Assembly: GCF_001424045.1 (NCBI RefSeq)
Contig: NZ_LMQB01000024.1
Span: 124,001 to 188,000 of the forward strand
Origin: Rhizobium sp. Leaf371
GTDB taxonomy: Bacteria > Pseudomonadota > Alphaproteobacteria > Rhizobiales > Rhizobiaceae
Length of the DNA: 64,000 nt
Direction: 5' to 3'
Program-made: the position numbers and the translations under genes
Notes under the pieces: model-generated
The model's input: the letters and a program-made list of their open reading frames with translations, nothing else
Database searches by the model: none
Told to the model about the DNA's origin: nothing
Shown: piece after piece, positions 8,168-16,860 of the stretch
How the letters are laid out: every line of letters begins with the position of its first letter
How positions within the stretch are numbered: position 1 is the first letter of the stretch

Positions 8168-8974
8168 CTAAACCGGGCGGGTTAAGGCCAGAGTTTCATC
8201 CGTCACTGGCACTGGCCGGTTGCCTGCAAGCTTCGCAACCTTGCGCAGCCTTGCCATTACGTCAGGATTGAAGTCTACGGGGAAGCCGAAATGTGCCTCC
8301 AGAATGTGACTGTTGTTTTCGGCAAATTCGAGCATATGCGCGCCGATGTTGCCATGCTTGGCTAATTCCAACGACACTGAGTAGTACGGAGTGACGCCTT
8401 CCAAATTTATTAGAAGCTTAGCTCGCTCATCGCCAGTGGTGACATATTTCCCGTATTTGGTGCTGATTTGCGTAAGGGCCTTACTCCTCGCAGTATCAAT
8501 ATCGCGACGTAAGCTGTCGTTCACCGCAAAGCACATATCCAGTAGAAAATATGCGTCCATCTCGGTTTTGAGAGCAGTAAAGTCGATTTTCTGACCGAGC
8601 GCGTCGTGCTGAGAAACAAGCTCATCATAGAGTTTCCAGTGCTCTTTCCAGCTTCGCCCGTCCGACCAACGGCCTTCTTTCACCGCCGAAAGCACGATCT
8701 CACGGGTGTAGATGGACACGACGTTTTTCAACCGGTCGATAAGGTCAGACGCCTCTCGCTGCTTGTCTTCCCAAAGCTCAGCCTCAAATCCCAATCCGCT
8801 GAACTTCTTGAACCGCGATAGATTGGCATAGAGAAAACTGAGGAACGCGATGCCGAACACCACTCCGGCATCTGTCACCTTGCCATCCTCTAGTAAGCGG
8901 TAGAAATGATAGAGCGCAAAGAAACCGACAGCCGCGAACACGAACGCCTGCCAGTTTGTCTTTAAGAATTTCAT
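8168..8974 (-). CDS. membrane-anchored protein of unknown function (possible phage accessory gene)
   Basis: 268 residues. Two N-terminal hydrophobic segments (WQAFVFAAVGFFALYHFY, and AGVVFGIAFLSFLYANL) are followed by a ~210-residue soluble, largely helical, charged domain. ATG 8974 is chosen because GGGGAA lies five bases upstream. I do not recognise the family. It sits between tape measure and integrase, the place where prophages often carry fitness or defence genes, on the same strand as the structural operon but with a ~60-base gap from tape measure. Superinfection exclusion or another membrane-based effector would fit, but nothing in the sequence proves it. Confidence 0.75.
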   Translation of the reverse strand: MKFLKTNWQAFVFAAVGFFALYHFYRLLEDGKVTDAGVVFGIAFLSFLYANLSRFKKFSGLGFEAELWEDKQREASDLIDRLKNVVSIYTREIVLSAVKEGRWSDGRSWKEHWKLYDELVSQHDALGQKIDFTALKTEMDAYFLLDMCFAVNDSLRRDIDTARSKALTQISTKYGKYVTTGDERAKLLINLEGVTPYYSVSLELAKHGNIGAHMLEFAENNSHILEAHFGFPVDFNPDVMARLRKVAKLAGNRPVPVTDETLALTRPV

Positions 8975-9033
8975 GAGCTTCCCCGTAACCGAGGGGGAAT
9001 ACAACACATGATAGCAATCGCTGTCCAGCGTGG

Positions 9034-11631
9034 TCAGACGAACCTCTTCCCGTTCAGAGTGCCGCCAGAGCGCTGTTGCTTGGCCACAAACTCGTTCATT
9101 TTTGTATCCAGAAGCGTGTCCAGCTCGTTTGCCATGCGGTCGCTCAAGGCCGCGTCCGTCTCCTTATTCCCCGATGCCTGGACTGTTATGGGGATGGTTG
9201 GGGAGAAGACATTCGACACCTGATTGACGGAACGGCTTCCACCGCCGCCACCGAGCTTCAGCTTAGCCAGCCGGGGACGCCTGCCGGAGTTGATGCTTTC
9301 CAGAAGCTCCCGGTTCTGGCCAGCAGCCTTGGCATTTACGACATGCTCACCGTCTGACAGCCAAGCGGGCACGCTATCGGAACGGGAGGTGCCGGGGCCA
9401 CGAACACGGCCACCACGGGCGAACGCCTGTATTTCCCCGCCGTCCTTCGCAGCCACCGTACCAGCGCCGGGAATGATCATCTTGAAGAACGATCCGAGCA
9501 ATCCCCCGCTGCCGCCCATGAGCGAGCCTAGCGGTCCTTCACCGAGAAGCGCGGCCTGCACGAGCGCCTTGGCGATGCTGGCAATGAGGCCCTGAATGGC
9601 CTGTTCTGCCGTCATGCTGCCGTCAATGAGGCCGGTGATGGCATCCCCCGTCGCAGACGCAAAATAGTTCGCCACGTCCTGCGCTTGCTGCTGAGAGGTT
9701 GCGAGATTGGTGGTCGCCTGTTCGGCTGCTGCCATGTCCTGCGCCAAGCCGGTGATAGCCGCACGCTGCTGAGGTGTCAGGGCGATGCCAGCGCGCTGCG
9801 CTTCGCTGAGCATCTGCTGTTCGTAACGAAGCGCTGCCGCCTTCTGTGCAGTCAAGCCGAACGCCTGCTGTTCCGTGCCCTGTTCCGCCACGAACTCACG
9901 GGCCTTCATCAGCAGGTCATCATAGGCCTGACCACGATCCTCAAGGTCCTTCGTCTTGTCGGCCATCATCCCGGCGCGGGCGTCGGCATCCTCAATGTGC
10001 CAGTTCTCGTTAGAGAGCGGGAACTGAAGGCCGAACTGGCTCGCGTTGTCATGCGTCCATTTGCGGGCAGCGTCCGAACCGTAGCCGAGGTCAGCCGCGT
10101 TGCCCTTGTTGTGCTGGCTGTTGCCCGGAGGGGCCACCCATTTCCGGGCTTCGGCCACGGAGCCATACTTCGCAAGCGCCTGCTGCCACAACTGCTGCTG
10201 CCGCTCGACAGAACGAAAGCCGGAGGTGATGGTGATCTGGCCTGCCATCTCTTTCGGCAGCGCGCCCAAGAGCTTTTCTAGCTTCCCCTCAAATGCGGAG
10301 GACATGCCCGAGATATGTGAGGCATCCTTCCCGGGCGTCAGGTACTTTGAAAGGTCGATCTTCACGTTGACCTTGCCGCCGTCCTTCACGCTGTCGGGTG
10401 CGGGGTAATCGTTGATCGACACGCGGGGAACGGTGGGCGGCTTTGGGGTGCCGGTGTTGGCCGGTAGACGGCCCGACTTCGGTGCTGCGGGATAATCGAA
10501 AGCCTGATTGATCCTGCTCTGAATAGCTTCTGCCTTCAGACTACTGCCGAGCGGCTTGCCTTGGAGGATATCACTATTGAGCGAGCCCATCTTGTCGATG
10601 ATGCCGGGTATGCCGCCCATGATCTTCTTGAACTCGGACGCAGCGTCTACGCCCTTGGACAGCCAGCCGACAAACTTGCCGAGATCGCTGTCGGACGCCT
10701 TCACCACGATTGCACCGAACTGCTGGATGGTGGTGGCAAGGTCGGTCAGGGCTCCCCCGAATTTCCCCGATGCACCTGTCGCAGTGTCGATTTTCCCCGC
10801 CGTGTCGATCAAGACGTTTTGCAGCCGCACGAAATTCTGTGCGACAGTCATAGAAGATGTGGCCACCTTCTCTTCAAGGGTTACAGCCCCGACTTCGAAA
10901 GCACGGAAGAACGCCTGAGAGGAAACCTTCCCGTCAACCACAAGGTTGCGGAGCTTGGCAACGGAGCCGCCCGCTTCGGTCAGGCCAGCGGCAACCGCCT
11001 GTGCGATGGTGGGCGCACCTTCCAAGACGGAATTGAACTCTTCGGCCCGAACGGTGCCACCGCCCAAGGCCTGCGAGAGCTGCAAGAGCGCGCCGGATGC
11101 CTCTTCCGCCGATTGGCCACCCACTCGGAGTGCCAGCGAGACGTTTTTCGAGAACTGGATAAGCTCCTGCTGATTGACGCCGAGTTCCTTCTGCACGAGC
11201 GACAACCGCCCGTAGAGGGTAACAAGACTTTCCAGCGGCGCGGCGTTTTCCTGCGCTGCCGCATAAAGCTGCCGATACACCCCTTCAAGCTGCTCGCCTT
11301 CAAGACCGGCCACCTTCAGGGCGTTCTTGATCCGGGTCGCGGCGTCCACAAGCTGCTGAGCCTGTTTCAGGGCGACGGCTCCTGCCAATGCGCCAGCAAT
11401 ACGCTGTCCAAACTCACCCACGCGGGTTTCAGCTTGTCCGAAGGCGCGACCGATAACGGAGCCCGAACGGCCCATGCTCGCTTCGAGACGGGATGCGGCC
11501 TGCTTGGCGCGGCGTTCGATCTGGTCGAAGTTCGTGCTGACTAGCCGATGCGCACGCTGCATGCCTTTTTCTAGGTCACGGGTGCGAGCTTCAAGAGAGA
11601 TGAACAGCCGTTCGGTGTCATTTGCAGGCAT
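9034..11631 (-). CDS. tail tape measure protein with embedded VanY-type peptidase
   Basis: 865 residues. The N-terminal ~290 residues form the phage tape-measure domain (EEFNSVLEGAPTIAQAVAAG, with long helices). Around residues 465-550 lies a D-Ala-D-Ala carboxypeptidase-like domain: ITSGFRSVERQQQLW, the zinc motif SQHNKGNAADLGYG, and NENWHIE. The C-terminal part has a membrane-spanning hydrophobic stretch (~690-720) and the typical SDSVPAWLSDGEHVVNA ending. The tape measure sets tail length and the peptidase may open peptidoglycan during DNA entry. AAGGA precedes the start. No tail-tip gene follows, which is unusual. Confidence 0.9.
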   Translation of the reverse strand: MPANDTERLFISLEARTRDLEKGMQRAHRLVSTNFDQIERRAKQAASRLEASMGRSGSVIGRAFGQAETRVGEFGQRIAGALAGAVALKQAQQLVDAATRIKNALKVAGLEGEQLEGVYRQLYAAAQENAAPLESLVTLYGRLSLVQKELGVNQQELIQFSKNVSLALRVGGQSAEEASGALLQLSQALGGGTVRAEEFNSVLEGAPTIAQAVAAGLTEAGGSVAKLRNLVVDGKVSSQAFFRAFEVGAVTLEEKVATSSMTVAQNFVRLQNVLIDTAGKIDTATGASGKFGGALTDLATTIQQFGAIVVKASDSDLGKFVGWLSKGVDAASEFKKIMGGIPGIIDKMGSLNSDILQGKPLGSSLKAEAIQSRINQAFDYPAAPKSGRLPANTGTPKPPTVPRVSINDYPAPDSVKDGGKVNVKIDLSKYLTPGKDASHISGMSSAFEGKLEKLLGALPKEMAGQITITSGFRSVERQQQLWQQALAKYGSVAEARKWVAPPGNSQHNKGNAADLGYGSDAARKWTHDNASQFGLQFPLSNENWHIEDADARAGMMADKTKDLEDRGQAYDDLLMKAREFVAEQGTEQQAFGLTAQKAAALRYEQQMLSEAQRAGIALTPQQRAAITGLAQDMAAAEQATTNLATSQQQAQDVANYFASATGDAITGLIDGSMTAEQAIQGLIASIAKALVQAALLGEGPLGSLMGGSGGLLGSFFKMIIPGAGTVAAKDGGEIQAFARGGRVRGPGTSRSDSVPAWLSDGEHVVNAKAAGQNRELLESINSGRRPRLAKLKLGGGGGSRSVNQVSNVFSPTIPITVQASGNKETDAALSDRMANELDTLLDTKMNEFVAKQQRSGGTLNGKRFV

Positions 11632-11642
11632 GGGTGATCCTT

Positions 11643-13283
11643 TCAGAAGATGAGGAGCCCTTCGGCCCGTTCGTCGGTGTCATAGATTGAGCGGGTATCT
11701 TCGCCGGTTGCTGCACGGGAGACGGCCATAGCTGTTGCAACGGCTCCGTCGATACGCTCACGGGACTTCTCTTTGTCCATTTTGATGTTCTCGGCAGCGT
11801 CGGTCACGACTGAGACGTTGTCGAAGTTCCATCGCAAAATCGGGTGCCCGCCGTGCTGGAATTTGCGACCTAGAATGGCCCGCTCCAGTTCTCGGCATGC
11901 CGCATTCATGGTCTTGAAGCCCTGCCTCATTTCGATGGCGGGGAGGCCTTCGTCCACGAACTTGCTGAGTGTGCGCTGAGCGTTCCAAGGATCGAATGCG
12001 ATCTCGCGAACGTCGTACTCCCGGCAAAGGTCGCGGATGCGCTCTTCGACATATTCGTAATCGACAACGTTGCCCGGTGTGGGGGTTATAAGCGCCAGCT
12101 CCGCCCACGTCGTGTACGGAACGCCGTCAAGCTCCGAACGCCTGCGGAGGTTTTCTTTCGGGCAGAAGTACCAAGGGTGGACGATGTAACCGCCATCGCC
12201 ATCGCGCCATGCTGCGACAACAGCCGTAAGGTCCTTGTTGCTGGAAAGGTCCACGCCGATCCAGCACGGTTCGCCTTTCAACCTGTCAAGATCAACGGGA
12301 GCTGCGCCGAGATCGTAAATCGGCATCTCCACGAAGGGCGCTTCGGAGTGGTCTAGCCAGCAATTTAGGTGGAACTGCCGAAAGGCGTCACGGTCTCCGG
12401 GCCGTTCCTTTGCCTCTTTGGCCATCTGCCGAAGCCCTTCAAGGTCAGGATAGCCGTATGACAGGCCGGGGTTAGCCCGTTGCCACACGGCTTCATCTTC
12501 CCAGTCCGCATCCTGCGGGGTTTCGAACATGACCGGCAGCGTGGCGGGGTCGAGGATTTCGCCCTTGGCCACCTTCCGTGCGTAGGCGATCTGTTCAAAG
12601 GCAAGGTTCTCTTGCCCGCGTCCCGCCGTGGTGGCGATGACCATGAGGGAGCCGGGTGTCTTGGCCATGCCAGACCGGATCGCATCCCATAGGTCACGCT
12701 TTTTCCACGCGTGGATTTCGTCAATCAGGGCAAACACGGGGGTATGGCCGTGGGCACTTGCTCCATCGTTAGACACGCATACGTAGAAACTGCCGTGCGT
12801 CTTGTTCTTTACCCGGTGCTTATGGTCGGCAATTTGCGCAATCGCGTTTACCTTGGGGACGGCGCGGATGATGCTCACCGCCTCCTCAAAAGCAATTTTC
12901 GCTTGTTCCCGGGTAGATGCGGCGGATAGCACTTCTCCTCCCGGCGTCCTTTCAGGTCCCCAAGTGTGTAGCAAAGCGAGCGCTGCCGCGAGGCTGGTCT
13001 TGCGCGATCCACGAGGGAGGAGAAGGACAACGGTCTTCACTATCCGGGTGCCGTCTGGATTGCGCGGCCCGTAGATGGCGCGGACGATGCGTTCCTGCCA
13101 CTTGTCGAGCTGGAAAGGATGGCCGGGGAGCGGGTTCTTCGGGTGGTTCAAGGCACGGAGGAACTTCACCGCACGTTCCCCGTAGCCAAACGGGTCCGCA
13201 ATCGGACTGTCGTCAAAGACCCACGCCGGGTAGCTCGTGGCGGGTTTCGGCGCTATCTTCTTTTTCAGGATGAGCTTTACCAT
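11643..13283 (-). CDS. terminase large subunit
   Basis: 546 residues, Terminase_1 type. The ATPase carries a deviant Walker A (LLPRGSRKTSLAAAL) and Walker B VFALIDEIHAW. The nuclease half has acidic residues in WIGVDLSSNKDLTAVVA, EIAFDPWNAQ and ERIDGAVATAMAV. It pumps DNA into the procapsid and cuts it. The start ATG at 13283 overlaps the small-subunit stop as TGATG; a GTG three bases upstream is possible. Its place downstream of the head-tail joining genes and directly before tape measure differs from the usual order. Confidence 0.95.
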   Translation of the reverse strand: MVKLILKKKIAPKPATSYPAWVFDDSPIADPFGYGERAVKFLRALNHPKNPLPGHPFQLDKWQERIVRAIYGPRNPDGTRIVKTVVLLLPRGSRKTSLAAALALLHTWGPERTPGGEVLSAASTREQAKIAFEEAVSIIRAVPKVNAIAQIADHKHRVKNKTHGSFYVCVSNDGASAHGHTPVFALIDEIHAWKKRDLWDAIRSGMAKTPGSLMVIATTAGRGQENLAFEQIAYARKVAKGEILDPATLPVMFETPQDADWEDEAVWQRANPGLSYGYPDLEGLRQMAKEAKERPGDRDAFRQFHLNCWLDHSEAPFVEMPIYDLGAAPVDLDRLKGEPCWIGVDLSSNKDLTAVVAAWRDGDGGYIVHPWYFCPKENLRRRSELDGVPYTTWAELALITPTPGNVVDYEYVEERIRDLCREYDVREIAFDPWNAQRTLSKFVDEGLPAIEMRQGFKTMNAACRELERAILGRKFQHGGHPILRWNFDNVSVVTDAAENIKMDKEKSRERIDGAVATAMAVSRAATGEDTRSIYDTDERAEGLLIF

Positions 13284-13693
13284 CACAACCCCAAATCATC
13301 ATCTTCGGCGTCGGGCTTCTCAGCACCCATGCCGTCACGGGAACGGGATGCCGGGGTGATGCCGAGTTCCGCCGCCAGCCGCGCAACGATCACCTGCGAC
13401 TTGGTGAGGAGCGCGGACGCCGGATTGCTCTTCAGCATTCCATGGGCGGAACTGACCAGAAGGCCATGCTTCTCGATAGCCTTGGTCGCCTCACGGCATG
13501 ACCAGAGCGCGACCACGTAGCTTTCGAGCGCGCCAAGGCACGCCTGTGTGAGAAGCTTCCGGTCCCGAAGGTCTATGGCCACCGTCTGCCACTCCTCCCG
13601 CATGCAGTCGGGCACGGACGCGGGCAGTGCGGGAACGCCGCTCAGGCCTCCCTTTATCGTCTTCAATGCGGGCTTTACGCCGTGGTGTGCCAT
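13283..13693 (-). CDS. terminase small subunit (P27 family)
   Basis: 136 residues from MAHHGVKPALK, with GGGGGA upstream. The core EEWQTVAIDLRDRKLLTQAC, then SYVVALWSCREATKAIEKHG, and the C-terminal QVIVARLAAELGITPASR match P27-type small terminases, which recognise pac or cos DNA. It is coupled to the large subunit by TGATG and starts right at the end of the head-closure gene. Confidence 0.88.
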   Translation of the reverse strand: MAHHGVKPALKTIKGGLSGVPALPASVPDCMREEWQTVAIDLRDRKLLTQACLGALESYVVALWSCREATKAIEKHGLLVSSAHGMLKSNPASALLTKSQVIVARLAAELGITPASRSRDGMGAEKPDAEDDDLGL

Positions 13694-13694
13694 G

Positions 13695-14012
13695 TCATTC
13701 CCCCGCTGCCACGCAACGGAGGTCCAAGCCCTCACGGCGTCCCAGCTCTTTCAGTTCCTTGATGTCGAAGGCTTGTCCCGCGTAGGTGATGCGGTCTTCG
13801 GGCTGGATGCCGTCACGGTGCCGGAGGCGGAAGACGGTGGCCTGCTCAGAAGTCGTGCCCGCCGCCTTTAGGAACTCCTCCGTCGAAGACTGGATGACCT
13901 GCGCACGGACGGAGGCAATCGTGGTCCAGCCTTCCGACACGGTGCCGTAGTCGTCCACGGTCTCCCCACGGCGTTCGATGGTGATGGTCTTGTCCAGCTT
14001 TCCGGCCCTCAT
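13695..14012 (-). CDS. head closure protein (SPP1 gp16-like)
   Basis: 105 residues. The pattern MRAGKLDKTITIERRGETVDD-like start, a central WTTIASVRAQV and EDRITYAGQAFDIKEL is that of the phage head-tail joining family, which closes the portal channel. It overlaps the upstream gene by four bases (ATGA). Confidence 0.88.
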   Translation of the reverse strand: MRAGKLDKTITIERRGETVDDYGTVSEGWTTIASVRAQVIQSSTEEFLKAAGTTSEQATVFRLRHRDGIQPEDRITYAGQAFDIKELKELGRREGLDLRCVAAGE

Positions 14013-14419
14013 GGTGCGGTCTCCAGTACGATTGCGGACAGGCTGAGAACCGCGTGGGAATGCTGGCCTCCGGGATCACGGAGGAAGCGGGAGCTGGTCA
14101 CGTGAAGGTCAGCCACATGCAGGCCGGGGACGTTCCAGCGGCTGTCGGTGAGCGCTCCCCGGATGGCACCGGTCACCTGTTTCGAGAAGGCAAGACCGCT
14201 TTCCTTCTGCCAGATATGCAGGTCGGCAAAGACCTCGTGGCTGGTCCGGGCGATGTTGCCACCGGGCACGGTCTGGCCCTCACCGAGGAGGATGCACGGG
14301 AACGTGGCCGGGACGCCGTTGGCATCCTTGATGGACGTGGCAGGCACAAGCGCAACCACGGCAGTCGAGGCAACCAGACGGGCACGGATAGCGGCCTGAA
14401 GGGCGAGGTTAGGTTCCAT
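14009..14419 (-). CDS. DUF3168 tail completion / terminator protein
   Basis: 136 residues. It opens with LALQAAIRARLVAS, then VPATFPCILLGEGQT and HEVFADLHIWQKESGL, and ends HAVLSLSAIVLE, as in DUF3168 proteins that cap the growing tail tube and join it to the head. It overlaps the upstream gene by 11 bases. Confidence 0.87.
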   Translation of the reverse strand: MEPNLALQAAIRARLVASTAVVALVPATSIKDANGVPATFPCILLGEGQTVPGGNIARTSHEVFADLHIWQKESGLAFSKQVTGAIRGALTDSRWNVPGLHVADLHVTSSRFLRDPGGQHSHAVLSLSAIVLETAP

Positions 14420-14708
14420 GGGGACCTTCCACCGGTTTCAGAGCGTCGATCATCTTGCGGAAGTTATCCGCCGCCCAAGGCTTTGATTTGGCGATGATCT
14501 CAACCGTACCCGCGAGCGTTTCTTCCAACGGCATCCCCCAGCAGGAAGGGGTGGGCACGACGCGGATAAGGAAACCCTCAACCTCGTCTGCGGTAACGAC
14601 ATCGTCTATCCGCTGACCGTCCAAGAGCACGTCGAAGACCCGACCATCCTCGAATGCTGTCGCGTAGGCCTCGAAACCCGCATCGTTTTCATCAACTGAA
14701 ATTCTCAT
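14409..14708 (-). CDS. small unknown phage protein
   Basis: 99 residues, acidic, starting MRISVDENDAGFEAYATAFE. No family is recognised. It is coupled to the gp10-like gene by ATGA and overlaps the DUF3168 gene, so it is part of the operon and very likely translated. Its place among head-tail joining genes suggests a minor structural or regulatory role. Confidence 0.65.
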   Translation of the reverse strand: MRISVDENDAGFEAYATAFEDGRVFDVLLDGQRIDDVVTADEVEGFLIRVVPTPSCWGMPLEETLAGTVEIIAKSKPWAADNFRKMIDALKPVEGPHGT

Positions 14709-15109
14709 TTTGCTTCCTTCACTGCTTTGGAGATTGAACGCTTGATGCGGTTGGTGAGGCGCTTCCGTTTCAGACGGAACGCGGGCCAGAAGAAGGGCTG
14801 TGCTGCGGCATTGGCGGTGCCGTACTCGACAAGGTGCGGGTAGCGGACAGCGGTATCGCCCACGGTCACGAGCACCTGATTTTCACCGGCCACGGTACTG
14901 CCTCCGGGCTGGCTGTAGGCCGGGGTAGCCTCACCGGGGCGCGTGACGTGGATGCTATCGCGGAGATCGCCGCTATCGACGGGTGCAAGGCTGCGCTGAA
15001 GGTCGGCAAGCTCGTTTCCAGACTGGATAAGAGCCGGAACGACTGCCGCCTTTACGGCCTTCGGGATGGCGTCCAGCCGACGCTTGAAACGGTCCGTTTG
15101 CTTGCTCAT
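14705..15109 (-). CDS. HK97 gp10-like head-tail joining protein
   Basis: 134 residues from MSKQTDRFKRRLDAIP. It contains LAPVDSGDLRDSIHVTRP, VRYPHLVEYGTANAAAQPFFWPA and a basic C-terminus, the HK97 gp10 family signature. The start ATG overlaps the connector stop as TGATG. Confidence 0.9.
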   Translation of the reverse strand: MSKQTDRFKRRLDAIPKAVKAAVVPALIQSGNELADLQRSLAPVDSGDLRDSIHVTRPGEATPAYSQPGGSTVAGENQVLVTVGDTAVRYPHLVEYGTANAAAQPFFWPAFRLKRKRLTNRIKRSISKAVKEAK

Positions 15110-15402
15110 CAGAAGCTCCATTCCCGGTGCGGATTGATCAGGTCCCAGACGCCGAACGGAACCTCGTCTGCCGAGACGCCCACGAGGGTAGCTTCCCGGT
15201 TCTCATAGAAGTGCCCGGTGAGCATCAGCACGGCCTGCCGGAGGTCAGCCGGGACGGTGGCCATGGATGCGAGCGGGAGCAGCGTCCAGCGTCCGACGAA
15301 GGCCTCAGCCGCTTCGACCTTGCTGCTGATCAGCGCGTCATCCGCATCGTCTGTGATGTTCAGGTGCGCCTTGGCCTCTACGATGGTGACGATGTTGGTC
15401 AT
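15109..15402 (-). CDS. head-tail connector (gp6-like)
   Basis: 97 residues, with EAKAHLNITDDADDALISSK and AVLMLTGHFYENREAT, the signature of the gp6/gp15-like connector that docks below the portal. The stop overlaps the next start, and the start overlaps the upstream stop by ATGA. Confidence 0.9.
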   Translation of the reverse strand: MTNIVTIVEAKAHLNITDDADDALISSKVEAAEAFVGRWTLLPLASMATVPADLRQAVLMLTGHFYENREATLVGVSADEVPFGVWDLINPHREWSF

Positions 15403-15992
15403 GCCGTGGCCCTCTGATTTTCTGTTCGAAGTGAAATTTCCAAATGGCCTCGCTCTACAGCGCGACTACCCAGGCCGGTCCCTAGGGTTTGGCTCGAAGT
15501 TTGGACGTACCCGGGGGTATGGGGGCGGAAGGTGCTGGTGATGCGCTGTATGAGGACGCGGTTCCTGATCGACCTGAACGCGGATACGATCCCCGCGATG
15601 CGTTGCCGATTACCGGTCGGACGTGACGCCATGTCGTTCAGTGCAGCTTCCAAGCTGCCGAGGCGGTGCATGCGGGTCGCAAGAGTATCCACGCTCACGC
15701 CCATGTCTGCCGCCCATTCGCTGCGCGACTTCGAAACACCAAACGCCGTGTAGAGCCTAGGTTTCGTTCCCGGCTTGCGCCGCTCGCGCTTTGGTTCTGT
15801 CACTGCTGATAAGGGCTTGGGCTTCTGTGCCGGAGTGGTGGTCATGCTGGTTCGGTCAAGCCACCGGTCTAGCTTGGCCTTCAATGCCTCCTGTCGCTGA
15901 ACAACAGCAGCATAGGCCCGCTGCCGGATGGCTGCGCATTCGGCTGCGAACTCTTCCTGATCAACGAGACGGGCGCGTTCTGCCGGGGTCAT
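15399..15992 (-). CDS. phage protein with helix-turn-helix-like segment
   Basis: 197 residues with GAGGAG before the start. Residues ~75-115 (FGVSKSRSEWAADMGVSVDT, then LATRMHRLGSLEAAL) have the spacing of a phage HTH module that often accompanies HNH nucleases. The rest is basic and unassigned. In a structural operon such a gene may bind DNA during packaging or be an accessory regulator. Confidence 0.7.
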   Translation of the reverse strand: MTPAERARLVDQEEFAAECAAIRQRAYAAVVQRQEALKAKLDRWLDRTSMTTTPAQKPKPLSAVTEPKRERRKPGTKPRLYTAFGVSKSRSEWAADMGVSVDTLATRMHRLGSLEAALNDMASRPTGNRQRIAGIVSAFRSIRNRVLIQRITSTFRPHTPGYVQTSSQTLGTGLGSRAVERGHLEISLRTENQRATA

Positions 15993-16012
15993 GATCGCTT
16001 CTCCTCACATGC

Positions 16013-16270
16013 TCAGAACGTGACGATGGCGACGGGCTGGTCCTCGTCGGGCATCATGTAAACGTTGACCCCGGCTGAGAACTTAGCCACGCCGGGAAGA
16101 CGGAACGGGCTCGTGGCGAAGTCGGGCACGACGAAGAACACTTCCGTGTCCACGGGTGGCATCTCTTCCCCGTAGTGGATGCGAAGGCCGGTCTGGTTGC
16201 TCTTCGGCTGGATTGCGATGAATGCATTCACTTGCGTCCATACGCCGGGAGGAAGGGTTACGAGTTCCAT
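16013..16270 (-). CDS. small unknown phage protein
   Basis: 85 residues from MELVTLPPGVWTQVNAF. The start overlaps the HNH stop as TAATG. It is predicted beta-rich with no membrane segment. The family is not recognised; a minor virion or head-decoration protein is possible from size and location. A longer upstream reading would run antisense through the HNH frame and is not supported. Confidence 0.65.
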   Translation of the reverse strand: MELVTLPPGVWTQVNAFIAIQPKSNQTGLRIHYGEEMPPVDTEVFFVVPDFATSPFRLPGVAKFSAGVNVYMMPDEDQPVAIVTF

Positions 16271-16611
16271 TAGGCTTTCCTTTCGAGGCGCTGTTTTGTG
16301 CTGCTGTGGCAGGGGGTGCATAGGGGTTGCCAGTTGGACCGCGACCAAAAGAGCTTCTTGTCGCCACGATGGGGAATGACGTGGTCCACGACGGTGGCAG
16401 GCTCGCCGCATGTGGCGCACGTGGGGTGCGCTAGGAGGTAGGCCTTACGCTCCTTGTCCCACTTGCTGTCGTACCCACGTTCACGCGCTGAGGGGCGCTG
16501 CTGGTCGAATGCGGCCTTGCGCTCACGGTCACGGGCAAGACCATGCTGACACTTGCTGCCGGAGGCGACGACGCACCCGCATGCTCGGAGGGATGGCGCG
16601 CTATAAGGCAT
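16270..16611 (-). CDS. HNH endonuclease
   Basis: 113 residues. The nuclease core is CATCGEPATVVDHVIPHRGD, then NWQPLCTPCHSSTKQ, with the paired Cys motifs CxxC and CxxC around the catalytic DH and the terminal HxxxK. Phage HNH proteins beside packaging genes assist terminase cleavage. Here it is separated from terminase by eight genes, which is atypical. Confidence 0.9.
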   Translation of the reverse strand: MPYSAPSLRACGCVVASGSKCQHGLARDRERKAAFDQQRPSARERGYDSKWDKERKAYLLAHPTCATCGEPATVVDHVIPHRGDKKLFWSRSNWQPLCTPCHSSTKQRLERKA

Positions 16612-16614
16612 CCG

Positions 16615-16860
16615 TTAGCCCTCCAGTTCTGGAGTTGTCAGTTCTAAACGTGGTGCGCTGCTATCCCTCTCAAATGCGTCAAGCTCCCGTCCAAGAGGAA
16701 CAAGCAAGCGCTCGAAGTTATCAATGCGAATAGGATATGCCTTCTTGCTAAGGAAGCGCTTGATAGTAGAACGCGCTACCCCTGACTGAATGGACAGCTT
16801 ACGAATTGACAGCTTCTTCTCCTTGCTCAAGTCGCGAATGATCTGCCGCCAATCGGTCAT
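16615..16860 (-). CDS. XRE-type helix-turn-helix protein
   Basis: 81 residues. It contains WRQIIRDLSKEKKLSIRKLS, IQSGVARSTIKRFLSKK and a C-terminal helix, i.e. a small XRE-like DNA-binding fold with little else. The start ATG 16860 overlaps the chaperone stop as TGATG. It occupies the place where the second tail-assembly-chaperone frame often lies, but the sequence is clearly HTH. It could be the element's own regulator; no separate CI-like repressor is seen. Confidence 0.78.
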   Translation of the reverse strand: MTDWRQIIRDLSKEKKLSIRKLSIQSGVARSTIKRFLSKKAYPIRIDNFERLLVPLGRELDAFERDSSAPRLELTTPELEG

